This document shows, one piece after another, positions 1 through 10,333 of a stretch of 64,000 nucleotides of DNA. The notes beneath the pieces were generated by a model. The model was given only the letters and a program-made list of their open reading frames with translations. It searched no databases and was not told the DNA's origin. Where the stretch lies: assembly GCA_963843465.1 (NCBI GenBank), contig CAWJKP010000002.1:930001-994000 (forward strand). The letters run 5' to 3'. Each line of letters starts with the position of its first letter. Positions within the stretch are counted from its first letter, which is position 1. Source of the stretch: CAWJKP01 sp963843465. GTDB lineage: Bacteria > Planctomycetota > Planctomycetia > Pirellulales > Thermoguttaceae. A program made the position numbers and the translations under genes.

Positions 1-1
1 G

Positions 2-589
2 CTTTTGAGCCTGCCCGGCATCTTCCACACATCCCTGGGAACGATACCCGCTGATGTTCCCTACCTCTTCGCCGAGTCGGGCTTGGTAAAACACTGGCAG
101 CAGGAATTGGGCGGCGTCGCCGGCTTCAAGGTTGGCATTGCCTGGCAAGGGAATCCCACGTTTCCGGATGATCGCGGCCGCTCGATCCCGGCAGGCTGTT
201 TTGTGCCGCTTGCGAGTCTGCCCGGCACTCGCTTCTTCAGTCTGCAAAAGGGGGCGGGCGTGGAACAGTTGCAAGACGTGGCCGGCCAATTTCCGATCAC
301 GGAACTGGGCAGCCGTTTGCAAGACTTCACGGATACGGCCGCCGTGATGATGAACTTGGACCTGGTGGTCACATCGGATACGGCGATTGCCCACCTGGCC
401 GGGGCGCTGGGCGTACCCGTCTGGGTCGCGCTCCGCTTCATTCCCGACTGGCGCTGGCTGCTGGACCGCAACGACAGTCCCTGGTATCCGACGATGCGGC
501 TGTTCCGGCAAGACAGCCGAGGAGATTGGCAAGGCGTATTCCGCAGGATTGAGGCCGCGATTGGCCAACAGATGGCCAGTCAAGCATAA
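2..589 (+). CDS. TPR-containing glycosyltransferase, C-terminal part (cut by window start)
   Basis: This is the last ~195 residues of a protein whose reading frame is open to the window edge, so the true start lies upstream. It aligns throughout with the C-terminal domain of the three complete paralogues at 598, 3503 and 13113: the LLSLPGIF-TSL segment, the KVGIAWQGNP strand, and the DLVVTSDTAIAHLAGALGVP segment typical of the GT9/heptosyltransferase-like (GT-B) nucleotide-sugar site. It ends in the shared WYPTMRLFRQ tail. The expected role is sugar transfer to a protein or surface acceptor recognised by the missing TPR half; the substrate is unknown. Only 8 bases separate its stop from the next paralogue. 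A Leu codon at position 5 could pass for a start, but homology shows it is internal. Confidence 0.85.
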   Translation, partial: LLSLPGIFHTSLGTIPADVPYLFAESGLVKHWQQELGGVAGFKVGIAWQGNPTFPDDRGRSIPAGCFVPLASLPGTRFFSLQKGAGVEQLQDVAGQFPITELGSRLQDFTDTAAVMMNLDLVVTSDTAIAHLAGALGVPVWVALRFIPDWRWLLDRNDSPWYPTMRLFRQDSRGDWQGVFRRIEAAIGQQMASQA

Positions 590-597
590 TTTACGTT

Positions 598-2646
598 ATG
601 GCGACGATTTCCGAAGCATTGGCGATTGCGATCGAGCACCATCAAGCCGGTCGGCTGGAAGCTGCCGAGCAGATCTATCGGCAAATCCTGCAGGCCGAGC
701 CGAATCAAGCCGATGCGTGGCATCTTCTTGGTGTGATTGCTCACCAGGTGGGCAAGCACGAAGTTGGTGTGCAGTACATTGGACGGGCGATCGGGTTGAA
801 CGGCAATGCGGTTGTCTTCCATAACAACTTGGGGGGAGCGTATCGTGCCTTGGGCAAGATACCTGACGCGGTCGCGTCCTACCGCCGAGCACTAGAATTG
901 AAACCGGACTATGCCGAGGTACACAACAACTTGGGCGTTGCCTTGAAGGACCAGGGGAATCTGGACGAGGCGATCGCCTGCTACCGCCGGGCAGTGGAAC
1001 TGAAGCCGGACTTCGCCGAGGCACACAACAACCTGGGCAACGCCTTCAAGGACCAGGGAAATCTGCACGAGGCGGTCGCCTGCTACCGCCGCGCACTGGA
1101 ACTGAAGCCGGACTATGCCGAGGCACACAACAACCTGGGCGTTGCCCTCAGCGGCCAGGGAAATCTGGACGAAGCGGTCGCCCGCTATCGCCGGGCAGTA
1201 GAACTGAAGGCGGACTATGCCGAGGCACACAACAACCTGGGCGTTGCCTTGAGTGACCAGGGGAATCTGGACAAGGCGGTCGCCTGCTTCCGCCGGGCAC
1301 TGGAACTGAAGCCAGACTTTGCCGGGGCACACAATAACCTTGGCAATGCGTTGAAGGAGCAGAGGAAGTTGGACGAGGCGGCCGCCTGCCACCGCCGCGC
1401 CCTGGAACTGAAGCCGGACTTTGCCGAGGCACACAACAACCTGGGCCTTGCGTTGAAGGGCCAAGGGAAGCTGGACGAAGCGGTCGCCAGTTACCGCCGG
1501 GCCTTGCAACTGAGACCGGACTATGCCGAGGCGCACAGCAACCTGGGTCTTGCGTTGCACCATCAGGGGATGCTGAATGAAGCGGTCGCCTGCTACCGCC
1601 GGGCACTGGAATTGAGGCCGGGCTTTGCCGATGCTCACTGGAATCAATCGTTATGGTCGCTGCTGACCGGGGATTTCCAGCGCGGCTGGGCCGAATACGA
1701 GTGGCGTTGGAAAACCAAACAGTGTCCGCGGCGCGACTTTTCGCAGGCACTCTGGGACGGGCGGCCGCTGGAAGGAAGAACCATCCTCCTCCATGCCGAG
1801 CAGGGGCTGGGCGATACCATTCAGTTCGTCCGCTACGCTGCCCTGGTCAAGCACCGAGGCGGGGCCGTGATCGTCGAATGCCCAAAGCCGCTCTTGTCCC
1901 TCTTGAGAAGTTGCGCGGGCATTGATCGGTTGGTGGGACGAGGAGACGATCTCCCCCCATTTGACGTCCAGGCCCCGCTCTTGAGCCTGCCCGGCGTATT
2001 CCGCACCTCCCTGGAAACGATCCCTGCCGACGTTCCCTACCTCTTTGCTGACCCAGTGCTCGTCGAGCACTGGCGAGGAGAGTTAGGCCCGATCGCCGGT
2101 TCCAAGATCGGCATTGCCTGGCGGGGCAATCCAGAACACCGCAACGACCGTGCCCGCTCCCTGTCGTTGAGCTGCTTCGAGTCGCTAGCCGGCCTGCCCG
2201 GTATCCACCTGTTTAGCCTGCAAAAAGGGGCGGGCGCGGAGGAGTTACAAGAGGTGCGTGACCACTTTCCGGTCACGGACCTGGGCAGCCGTTTGGGAGA
2301 CTTTATGGACACGGCGGCCGTGCTGAGAAATCTGGACCTGGTGATCGCCTGTGATACGGCGGTAGCGCACTTGGCAGGGGCGCTGGGCGCTGGCGTCTGG
2401 GTCGCTCTGCCCTTCGCCCCGGACTGGCGCTGGCTACTGGATCGCAGCGACAGCCCCTGGTATCGCACGATGCGGTTGTTCCGTCAGAAGACGCCGGAGG
2501 ATTGGCGACGCGTATTCGAGGAGATCAAGGCGGCGTTGTGGCGCAACTCCAGTCCCGCGAAAAAACAAGTTGAGCAAATAGGAAAGAACAACCAAGCGAA
2601 GCGCCCTTGCTCTTTCATCCGTTGCTCGACGGAGAACCAGAGTTAG
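598..2646 (+). CDS. TPR repeat glycosyltransferase (GT9/GT41-like C-terminal domain)
   Basis: A 682-residue protein. Residues 1-340 form about ten 34-residue TPR units (pattern AEAHNNLG.AL..QG.LDEA.A.YRRALELKP), encoded by near-identical 102-bp DNA repeats. Residues ~345-645 form a GT-B-type domain with a GLGDTIQFVRY motif, an IGIAWRGNP strand and the SDTA/CDTAVAHLAGALG donor-site signature. The combination is that of bacterial TPR-glycosyltransferases distantly like O-GlcNAc transferase or heptosyltransferase; a protein or surface glycosylation role is inferred. No signal peptide is seen, so it is probably cytoplasmic. The ATG at 598 is supported because MATISEALAIAI also begins the paralogues at 3503 and 13113. 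The C-terminal ~35 residues are unlike the paralogues, and the stop overlaps the stop of the converging methyltransferase gene. Confidence 0.85.
   Translation: MATISEALAIAIEHHQAGRLEAAEQIYRQILQAEPNQADAWHLLGVIAHQVGKHEVGVQYIGRAIGLNGNAVVFHNNLGGAYRALGKIPDAVASYRRALELKPDYAEVHNNLGVALKDQGNLDEAIACYRRAVELKPDFAEAHNNLGNAFKDQGNLHEAVACYRRALELKPDYAEAHNNLGVALSGQGNLDEAVARYRRAVELKADYAEAHNNLGVALSDQGNLDKAVACFRRALELKPDFAGAHNNLGNALKEQRKLDEAAACHRRALELKPDFAEAHNNLGLALKGQGKLDEAVASYRRALQLRPDYAEAHSNLGLALHHQGMLNEAVACYRRALELRPGFADAHWNQSLWSLLTGDFQRGWAEYEWRWKTKQCPRRDFSQALWDGRPLEGRTILLHAEQGLGDTIQFVRYAALVKHRGGAVIVECPKPLLSLLRSCAGIDRLVGRGDDLPPFDVQAPLLSLPGVFRTSLETIPADVPYLFADPVLVEHWRGELGPIAGSKIGIAWRGNPEHRNDRARSLSLSCFESLAGLPGIHLFSLQKGAGAEELQEVRDHFPVTDLGSRLGDFMDTAAVLRNLDLVIACDTAVAHLAGALGAGVWVALPFAPDWRWLLDRSDSPWYRTMRLFRQKTPEDWRRVFEEIKAALWRNSSPAKKQVEQIGKNNQAKRPCSFIRCSTENQS
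907..1620 (+). repeat. Tandem 102-bp coding repeats (TPR array)
   Basis: Seven consecutive 102-bp units, each starting with a codon pair for Asp-Tyr/Phe-Ala and differing at few positions, encode the central TPRs. The DNA is similar enough to recombine with the arrays at 3812 and 13218. Confidence 0.85.
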
Positions 2647-3214
2647 ACGGCTTGCTTGACGACTTTGAGGGTGATCTGGATCTCTTTGACGACGTTGTTG
2701 TACTTGTTCGCCGCTTGGGCGAGCTCCGCCTGAGTCAACTGGTTCTTGTCAAACTGGGTGGCCCAGGGTTCTTCAAGGACGTAAGTGACGTTCTCGGTTT
2801 GGAAGTCCACGTCGAGATACAGGCCCAACGGCGAATTTACGGCGCCCTTTTCGGCCCATGCGGTATTCATGGCTTTCGAGAAGAGTTGCATGCTTTGGGC
2901 TGTCACGGCGCGTACGTGGGTGGGGTCGTCCAGGAAGAAGTTGTGACGGGGATGCGGAACCGTGATCGAGATTCGCGCCCGGGTGCGCATACCCTGTAGA
3001 GCTCCTTGATGATCCCAAAATAGATCGCCGTGGTCTCCCCCAGATGCTCGAGGACATGACGGAGAACGACTTCTCCGACGCTGCTCGTCTCCCACGGCCA
3101 GGGGAATGTCTCCAAATCATGCAACACGTCCGGCACGCCGAACTTGTCAACATTGATGTATCCCGGGAGAGGATTTTTCCCGCTCCCAAGATTGAGCTTG
3201 AGCAGATCGGCCAT
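2643..3214 (-). CDS. Class I SAM-dependent methyltransferase, frameshifted
   Basis: Reading from the ATG at 3214, the protein starts with the motif I segment KLNLGSGKNPLPGYINVD, then DVLHDLETFPWP and a HVLEHL segment, the usual N-half of small class I methyltransferases acting on sugars, lipids or proteins. The frame breaks near 2978 inside CCCGGG. Adding one base joins it to the downstream frame that continues ISITVPHPRHNFFLDDPTHV and ends at 2643, giving a ~190-residue protein of normal length for the family. The gene lies convergent to one TPR-glycosyltransferase and upstream of, and divergent from, another. This suggests a role with glycan modification, but that is inference from position. 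The frameshift is either a sequence error or a recent inactivation. Confidence 0.7.
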
Positions 3215-3502
3215 GGGTTGGCGCCCTCATGGTGCATGACATCGGTACGGCGTATAGGATTTCTCCTCGACAAGTGGGCTGCAACCGGGCCCGGCTCGCG
3301 CCGTCGACCATTTTACCAAGACGCCCCCCACGTGCAAGCGGCCGAGCGGGTCTTTTCTGTTGGGCAGGACTCCTTTCCCGATCATCTCAGAGGGCACAGG
3401 GCGCACTCCCGTCTTGCCTGCTTGTCACGGCCGCCGAGAACGTCGGCGGCGATGCTATAATTGGCTTGCGGCACGTCGCGAGCCCTTTCTGGCATTTGCG
3501 TT

Positions 3503-5685
3503 ATGGCAACGATTTCCGAAGCGTTGGCGATTGCGATTCAGCACCATCAAGCCGGTCGGCTGGAAGCCGCCGAGCGGATCTATCGGCAGATCTTGCAGGC
3601 CGAGCCGAATCAAGCCGATGCGTGGCATCTTCTTGGTGTGATTGCTCACCAGGCGGGCAAGCACGAAGTTGCCGTCCAGTACATTGGACGGGCCATCGGG
3701 TTGAACGGCAATGCGGTTGTCTTCTATAACAACTTGGGGGGAGCATATCGTGCCTTGCGCAAGATACCCGAGGCGGTCGCGTCCTACCGCCGCGCACTGC
3801 AACTGAAGCCGGACTATGCCGAGGTACACCACAACCTGGGCGTTGCGTTGAGCGACCAACGGAAGCTCGACGAGGCGGTCGCCTCCTACCGCCGCGCGCT
3901 GCAACTGAAGCCGGACTACGCCGAGGCACACAACAACCTGGGCCTTGCGTTGACGGACCAGGGGAATCTGGACGAAGCGGTCGCCTCCTACCGCCGCGCG
4001 CTGCAACTGAAGCCGGACTATGCCGAAGCACACAACAACCTGGGCGTTGCCTTGAGCGACCAAGGGGATCTGGACGAAACGGTCGCCTGCTATCGCCGGG
4101 CATTAGAACTGAAGGCGGACTATGCCGAGGCACACAACAACCTGGGCGTTGCCTTGAGCGACCAAGGGAATCTGGACGAGGCGGTCGCCTGCTTCCGCCG
4201 GGCACTGGAACTGAAGCCAGATTTTGCCGGGGCACACAATAACCTTGGCAATGCGTTGAAGAACCAGGGGAAGGTGGACGAAGCGGCCGCCTGCTACCGC
4301 CGCGCCCTGGAACTGAAGCCGGACTACGCCGAAGCACACAACAACCTGGGCCTTGCATTGAAGGACCAGGGGAAGCTGGACGAGGCCGTCGCCTGCTACC
4401 GCCGCGCGCTGGAACTGAAGCCGGACTATGCCGAGGCACACTACAACCTGGGCAATACGTCGACCGACCAGGGGAAGCTGGACGAAGCGGTCGCCTGTTA
4501 CCGCCGGGCCCTGCAACGGAGAGCGGACTTTGCCGAGGCATATAACAGCTTGGGCAATGCATTGAAGGACCAGGGGAAGCTGGACGAAGCGGCCGCCTGC
4601 TACGGCCGGGTTTTGGAACTGAAGCCGGACTACGCCGAGGCGCACAACAACCTGGGCCTTGCGTTGTGCGATCAGGGGAAGCTGAGCGAAGCGGTCGCCT
4701 GCTACCGCCGGGCACTGGAATTGAAGCCGGACCTGGCCGAGGCGCACTTCAATCAATCGCTCGTGTCGCTGCTGACCGGGGATTTCCAGCGCGGCTGGGT
4801 CGAATACCAGTGGCGTTGGAAAACCAAATGGTTCGCGCGGCGCGACTACCGGCAGGCGCTCTGGGACGGGCAGCCGCTGGAAGGAAGAACCATCCTCCTC
4901 TATGCCGAGCAGGGGATGGGCGATACCATCCAGTTCGTCCGCTACGCTGCCCTGGTCAAGCAGCGAGGCGGAGCCGTGATCGTCGAATGCGCAAGGCCGC
5001 TCTTGTCCCTGTTGGCGAATTTCCCCGGCGTGGATCGGTTGCTGGGACGAGGAGACGAGCTGCCGGCCTTCGACGTCCAGGCCCCGCTTTTGAGCCTGCC
5101 CGGCATCTTCCACACCTCCCTGGAAACGATCCCCGCCGACGTTCCCTACCTCTTCGCCGACCCGAACCTGCTGGAACGCTGGCGGCAGGAGCTGGGCGCC
5201 CTTGCCGGCTTCAAGATCGGCATTGCCTGGCAAGGGAACCCCGGGTATCGAGGTGATCGCCATCGCTCGATTCCGCTAGGCTGTTTCGAGCCCTTGGCTC
5301 GCTGTTCGGGAGTCCGGCTTCTGAGCTTGCAGAAGCACGCGGGGGTCGAGCAATTGCAGGCGGTTGCCGACCGCTTCCCGGTCATCGATTTGGGGAGCCG
5401 CTTGGATGAGACATCGGGGGCGTTCATGGATACGGCCGCCGTGATGATGAACTTGGACCTGGTGGTCACGTCGGATACGGCGATTGCCCACCTGGCCGGG
5501 CGCTGGGCGCTGCCGTCTGGGTCGCGTTGCCCTTTACTCCCGACTGGCGCTGGCTGCTGGACCGCGACGACAGCCCCTGGTATCCCACCATGCGGCTGTT
5601 CCGTCAGAAGAAGCCGGGGGATTGGGGAGGCCTATTCGAGGAGATCAAGGCGGCGTTGTGCGTGCAGCTCCAGTCCCGAGAGTAG
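3503..5685 (+). CDS. TPR repeat glycosyltransferase, frameshifted near C-terminus
   Basis: This is a paralogue of the gene at 598, with about twelve TPR units and the same GT-B domain (GMGDTIQFVRY, KIGIAWQGNP, SDTAIAHLAG). The ATG at 3503 matches the conserved MATISEALAIAI start; in-frame codons upstream from 3461 are not conserved. After AHLAG the frame is lost at about 5500, where the paralogues have four Gs and this copy three. As read, the protein runs on in a meaningless frame to 5797. With one base restored it continues VWVALPFTPDWRWLLDR and stops at 5685, like the other copies. The first ~260 bp and the last ~500 bp are almost identical to the neighbouring paralogues, a sign of recent duplication or gene conversion. 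Confidence 0.8.
3812..4729 (+). repeat. Tandem 102-bp coding repeats (TPR array)
   Basis: Nine consecutive 102-bp units encoding TPRs. The unit sequence matches the arrays at 907 and 13218, and copy number differs between the three genes. Confidence 0.85.
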
Positions 5686-5721
5686 CCGCAGACATTCAAG
5701 CCGCCTGGTTGATCGCGAGAA

Positions 5722-6618
5722 CTACTTCTCCGTCTTGGGTAGTCCAACGACGATTGGCGTATCGTCCGTGTTGCCCCACTCGCCCCAACTTGCATAATAG
5801 TTGGCAACAGTGTCTGCCCCCATCAGTTCCATGCCAAAGGCCATCACGGAAGCTCTGCCTCCCCCTTGGCAATGCGTTGCCGTCGGCTTGTCGAGCTTGA
5901 TTTCCGCCTTTGCGAAGAGCTTGCGGAGTTGATCGGGGGTCTTGAACCGCTGAGTCTCCTTGTCGATCAGGTCAATCCATTCCAAATGCTTGGCTCCGGG
6001 GATTGCCCCGGCACGCTTGTTCTTGAGTTTGTCAACGCCGCAGAACTCACCCTCGGAACGAGCATCCACGATTTGCAGGCTCCTGTCTTGGAGAGAAGCC
6101 AGGAGCAGCGCCTTGGTCGCCAGCCGTTTGGACCGAGGCTTGGCCGCGAATGGGACGGCAGACGCCTGGCCCGGTTTGCCCGTCTCGACGGGTAGACCTG
6201 TTTTCTTCCAAGTCGTCCAGTTGCCGTTCAACAGCCGAACATCCTCCACGCTCCAGTATCGAAGAATCCACCAGATGCGGGCCGCCTCCATAAACGAATG
6301 GTCATCGTAGACGACCACCCTTGAATCGGCGTTGACGCCCAGATTGCCGATCCTGGCGCTCCAGCCCTCGGTATCCTTCCCATCCTTGAACGCCTTGGCC
6401 CAAGCCGCCGCATCGACCCAGCGCGCCCCACGAACGCGACTTTCATCGAATGCCTTGCGGGCGCGGGCATCCAGGACGATGAACTTCTCGCCCATCTCGG
6501 GCTTTGCCAGGGTGGTCGGCTCCAAGAGCAACTCCGGCCGAGGATATTCCCTCTTGTCGGCGACCGGTGCGGAACAGGAAGCCAGGATAACAACGGCAAA
6601 GAATGTGGCAAGTCGCAT
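5722..6618 (-). CDS. Exported thiosulfate sulfurtransferase (tandem rhodanese lipoprotein)
   Basis: Two rhodanese domains follow a short lipoprotein signal (MRLATFFAVVILASC, lipobox Cys15). The second domain keeps the active-site loop as CQGGGRAS, with the persulfide-forming cysteine. The first has VVVYDD but no loop cysteine, the usual inactive-active arrangement. Family function: transfer of a sulfane sulfur from thiosulfate or a similar donor to a thiophilic acceptor, here outside the cytoplasm. The start at 6618 was chosen because it begins the signal sequence and has AAGGG just upstream; the longer in-frame start at 6678 would bury it. It is last in a four-gene operon, 56 bp after the SoxA-like cytochrome, which suggests sulfur-compound oxidation or detoxification. 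Confidence 0.85.
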   Translation of the reverse strand: MRLATFFAVVILASCSAPVADKREYPRPELLLEPTTLAKPEMGEKFIVLDARARKAFDESRVRGARWVDAAAWAKAFKDGKDTEGWSARIGNLGVNADSRVVVYDDHSFMEAARIWWILRYWSVEDVRLLNGNWTTWKKTGLPVETGKPGQASAVPFAAKPRSKRLATKALLLASLQDRSLQIVDARSEGEFCGVDKLKNKRAGAIPGAKHLEWIDLIDKETQRFKTPDQLRKLFAKAEIKLDKPTATHCQGGGRASVMAFGMELMGADTVANYYASWGEWGNTDDTPIVVGLPKTEK

Positions 6619-6674
6619 GGGCAACCCTTGGCGCCAATCGCAGTTTCGATGACAGCCGGCAGAACCGGTCAGGA

Positions 6675-7394
6675 TCAATGCTTCCCGTAGTTCATGGGGA
6701 CGCCTTTGCGCTGCGCCAGGATATACGCCTCCAGGGCCCGCATCTTCGGGCCGTCAGGCGCCAACTTGGCGCCGCGCACCGGGTTCTCGATGCACCAGTT
6801 GATCATGTCGCGCAGCAGAACGACGCGGCCCAACTGCACTTGGAACTTGGGATAAGTCTCGGGGTGCGTGTTGGCCGCGTGGGGATGGCACATGTCGCAG
6901 GAAACGGCCACCGTGCTGCCCAATTCGTCGGCACTGTGAAAGATCCGAGAGCCCTCTACAGCGAACTTCTCCGTCTCCCGCGACCAGGTCATCAGGTCGC
7001 GCTCGGTGAAGTTGCCGTAGGTGTCGCCCTTCCCTTGGTCGCCCTTGAGCAGGTCGGAGTTGTCCGCGGGCGGCTTGAGCGTGTGCCTCTCCTTTTCCTC
7101 CGCTACCCACTTGACCTCCGGGTGGTTGCGTTTCCACTGGTCCATCAAGCTGTCGGCCAGGGGCTGCCCCGTAAGTCCCTTGGCGACTTCGACGGCCTTG
7201 CCGCCGTCGCAAGCTCCGACCTTGACGGTCTCCCCACTATCCGTTGAGGCGGTCGCGGACTTGACGACGACCTGATCCACGTTTACGAATCGCTTGGGTT
7301 GCGGCGTGCTTTGCTCGGAACACCCAACAAGGAATCCCGCCAATAGAAAACAGACTGCGCCGACGGCGGCGCAGCGGATCGACGTGTTTCTCAT
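6675..7394 (-). CDS. SoxA-like mono-heme cytochrome c lipoprotein
   Basis: A 239-residue lipoprotein (lipobox LVGC, Cys25). One heme-binding motif, CDMCH, lies at 166-170. The C-terminal part is characteristic: YPKFQVQLGR, then INWCIENP with Cys201, then AYILAQRKGVP. In SoxA this region carries the cysteine that ligates the active heme and forms a persulfide with thiosulfate, so the protein looks like a SoxA-type cytochrome reduced to one CXXCH. Residues ~30-130 match nothing I recognise. Its neighbours are a rhodanese and a metallophosphatase, consistent with periplasmic sulfur chemistry. The function is inferred from the motif, not shown. It lies 21 bp after the metallophosphatase gene in the same operon. 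Confidence 0.75.
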   Translation of the reverse strand: MRNTSIRCAAVGAVCFLLAGFLVGCSEQSTPQPKRFVNVDQVVVKSATASTDSGETVKVGACDGGKAVEVAKGLTGQPLADSLMDQWKRNHPEVKWVAEEKERHTLKPPADNSDLLKGDQGKGDTYGNFTERDLMTWSRETEKFAVEGSRIFHSADELGSTVAVSCDMCHPHAANTHPETYPKFQVQLGRVVLLRDMINWCIENPVRGAKLAPDGPKMRALEAYILAQRKGVPMNYGKH

Positions 7395-7415
7395 GGTTCA
7401 TCTCCTTCTCTGCGT

Positions 7416-8534
<1,119 letters not shown>

Positions 8535-8550
8535 CGTGAATTGCTCCTTG

Positions 8551-9903
8551 TCACTTGTCTTTGCGCTTAGCGGCCGTCACCCGCTGCTCGAACGGCAGCG
8601 TCTTCCGCAGTGCCAGCGCCTCGTCGCGGAAAGGACGCTGCTTCTTGGCCGTGGCCTTCTGCAGCTTGAATTGCCGCTGGTTCTCCGCGGCAAAGCGAAC
8701 ATCGGTCAGCGTGAAGAGGAAGGCCACCAGTTGATCGATCTCTTCCTCGGTCAAGGCCAGGGGCTCGATGCCGCCGTCCAGGAAAGGATTGGCCTCCCCG
8801 CCTTTGTTATAGTGGTCCATCACGTCCCACAGCGTTGCCATCGACCCGTCGTGCATGTAGGGGCCGGTGATGCCCACGTTCAGGATCTGGGGGGTGCGGA
8901 AGGAGCCGATTTCCGAGCGGTTGTGGGTCACCATGAACCGCCCCAACTCGCTCAGGTCGGTCCCCACGGCCAGCTCGTCCAACTTCTGTTCCGAAGCGCC
9001 TTCGGCCAAGGCCGTGAGGGCTTTCTGCGCCAAGCCCTCGAAGTTCTGGTGGCGGGCGGACACGCCCACGTTGTGGAAGCGATTGTCGGTGCCCAGCGGG
9101 TTGGAGGGGTTCATCTGGTGGCAAGCCACGCAGCGGGCCTTGCCGTCGAACAGTTCCAAGCCGGCACGGGCCTGAGCCGAGATGGCCGCCGAATCCCCGT
9201 TGAGGAAGCGGCGGAAGGGGGAGTCCACAAAGACCAGCGTCCGCTCGAAGGCCGCGATAGCCCGGCCGACGTCCTCGTAGTTCATTTCCCGGCCGTAGGC
9301 TTTCTTGAAGGCTTCCTGATATTCGGGAACGTCGCCAACGGCCTTCAAGGCGGTCGCTTCGTCGGGCATCCCCATCTCGACCGGATTGAGGATCGGCATC
9401 CTGGCCTGGTGGTCCAAGCTCGGCGAGCGGCCGTCCCAGAAGAACGTCTGGAGCAGGGCCGCGTTGAGCGTCGTCGGCGCGTTCCGCTTGCCAAGCTGCC
9501 CCTTGATTCCCTCCGAAACCGCCCGCTGGTCGGTGAAGCCGCGTGTAACATCATGGCAGGTGGCGCAGGAGACCGAATTGTCCCTCGAGAGCCGCGTGTC
9601 GAAATAAAGCTTCCGTCCCAACTCCACGCGCTGCGGCGTCATCGCGTTGTCATCGGGGACGAACGCCGCCCACACGACCGCATCAAGACCGGCCGGGGCC
9701 TTGGTTACATCCCGTGGGAGCTTCAGTTTCTGGAGTTCCGCCAACTGGCGCTCTGCGCTGGCGTCCCCGTGTTTGCCTTGCGTCGCCTCGGGCGGCGAAT
9801 CGGCTGCCGCGAAGAGCGACCACGCCAGGCTTCCGGCAAGCACGCCGCCAAACAGCGTCAGCATTACCGGATTCCAGAACCGAACCATTTTGTGTCGTTT
9901 CAT
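8551..9903 (-). CDS. Di-heme cytochrome c peroxidase (CcpA/MauG family), exported
   Basis: A 450-residue protein with an N-terminal signal anchor (~residues 9-34), then two c-type heme motifs: CATCH (113-117) and CVACH (258-262). The family regions FDTRLSRDNSVSCATCH, RNAPTTLNAALLQTFFWDGR and FRTPQILNVGITGPYMHDG are all present. Family members reduce hydrogen peroxide with electrons from small cytochromes, or oxidise protein or small-molecule substrates (MauG type). It is first gene of the operon with the metallophosphatase, SoxA-like cytochrome and rhodanese, so it may exchange electrons with that cytochrome. A second in-frame ATG lies five codons downstream. The strongly basic, Lys-rich C-terminal ~40 residues go beyond the usual domain end. 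Confidence 0.9.
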   Translation of the reverse strand: MKRHKMVRFWNPVMLTLFGGVLAGSLAWSLFAAADSPPEATQGKHGDASAERQLAELQKLKLPRDVTKAPAGLDAVVWAAFVPDDNAMTPQRVELGRKLYFDTRLSRDNSVSCATCHDVTRGFTDQRAVSEGIKGQLGKRNAPTTLNAALLQTFFWDGRSPSLDHQARMPILNPVEMGMPDEATALKAVGDVPEYQEAFKKAYGREMNYEDVGRAIAAFERTLVFVDSPFRRFLNGDSAAISAQARAGLELFDGKARCVACHQMNPSNPLGTDNRFHNVGVSARHQNFEGLAQKALTALAEGASEQKLDELAVGTDLSELGRFMVTHNRSEIGSFRTPQILNVGITGPYMHDGSMATLWDVMDHYNKGGEANPFLDGGIEPLALTEEEIDQLVAFLFTLTDVRFAAENQRQFKLQKATAKKQRPFRDEALALRKTLPFEQRVTAAKRKDK

Positions 9904-10333
9904 AGGTACGGCCCTCCTAAAGAACCTTTCAACGTTTACATCACGGGGCGTGAATAATCCGGGATCAAGAACGCGGTAGACCGTTCACAATGCCTGCCAC
10001 TTTATTTTGTTTGGCAATCCATGTCAATCAGACATCCGCTCAAGAGCGATCGCAAACCATTACGAAATAACGACTTAGGTTGATTCTTGCCGTTCGACAG
10101 CCAACGCCGTTACCATGCTTGGCCGAAGGGGACAGTCCCATTTTCGCGGCGATTTGGCCACTTTGCTGCGGTATCATCCCTCACGCCGCGAAAATTGGGA
10201 CAGTCCCCCGTGAACGGTTACCATCGAAAGGGAGTTCCCTCCAGTCGCCGCAACTTGCACCCGCAGCACCGGCGCCGGATAATGCGGCTTCAGCCGATGC
10301 ACTCAACGCGGCTATGATCTTCGAGAGAATACC
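9904..10333. other. Intergenic region between divergent genes
   Basis: This 430-bp stretch separates the peroxidase operon (minus) from the FAD oxidoreductase gene (plus) and must hold both promoters. Apart from a palindromic repeat at 10128-10209 I see no gene or RNA. Short open frames here have no ribosome binding site or recognisable protein. Confidence 0.6.
10128..10209. repeat. Palindromic GGGGACAGTCCC intergenic repeat
   Basis: Imperfect inverted repeat: GGGGACAGTCCCATTTTCGC on the left and its near complement ending GGGACAGTCCCC on the right, about 30 bp apart. The same element, more compact, occurs at 36054-36097, and a decayed form lies inside the coding region at 54769-54837. Confidence 0.75.

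Noticed and set aside
3812..4729. CRISPR-like direct repeats
   Set aside because: The repeat units are contiguous, 102 bp, protein-coding and have no unique spacers; they encode TPRs.
3501..5263. Long antisense open frames over the TPR-glycosyltransferase genes
   Set aside because: They are periodic shadows of the 102-bp coding repeats, rich in Arg/Pro/Ser or Val/Gln, with no domain signature or ribosome binding site. The same shadows appear over all paralogues.
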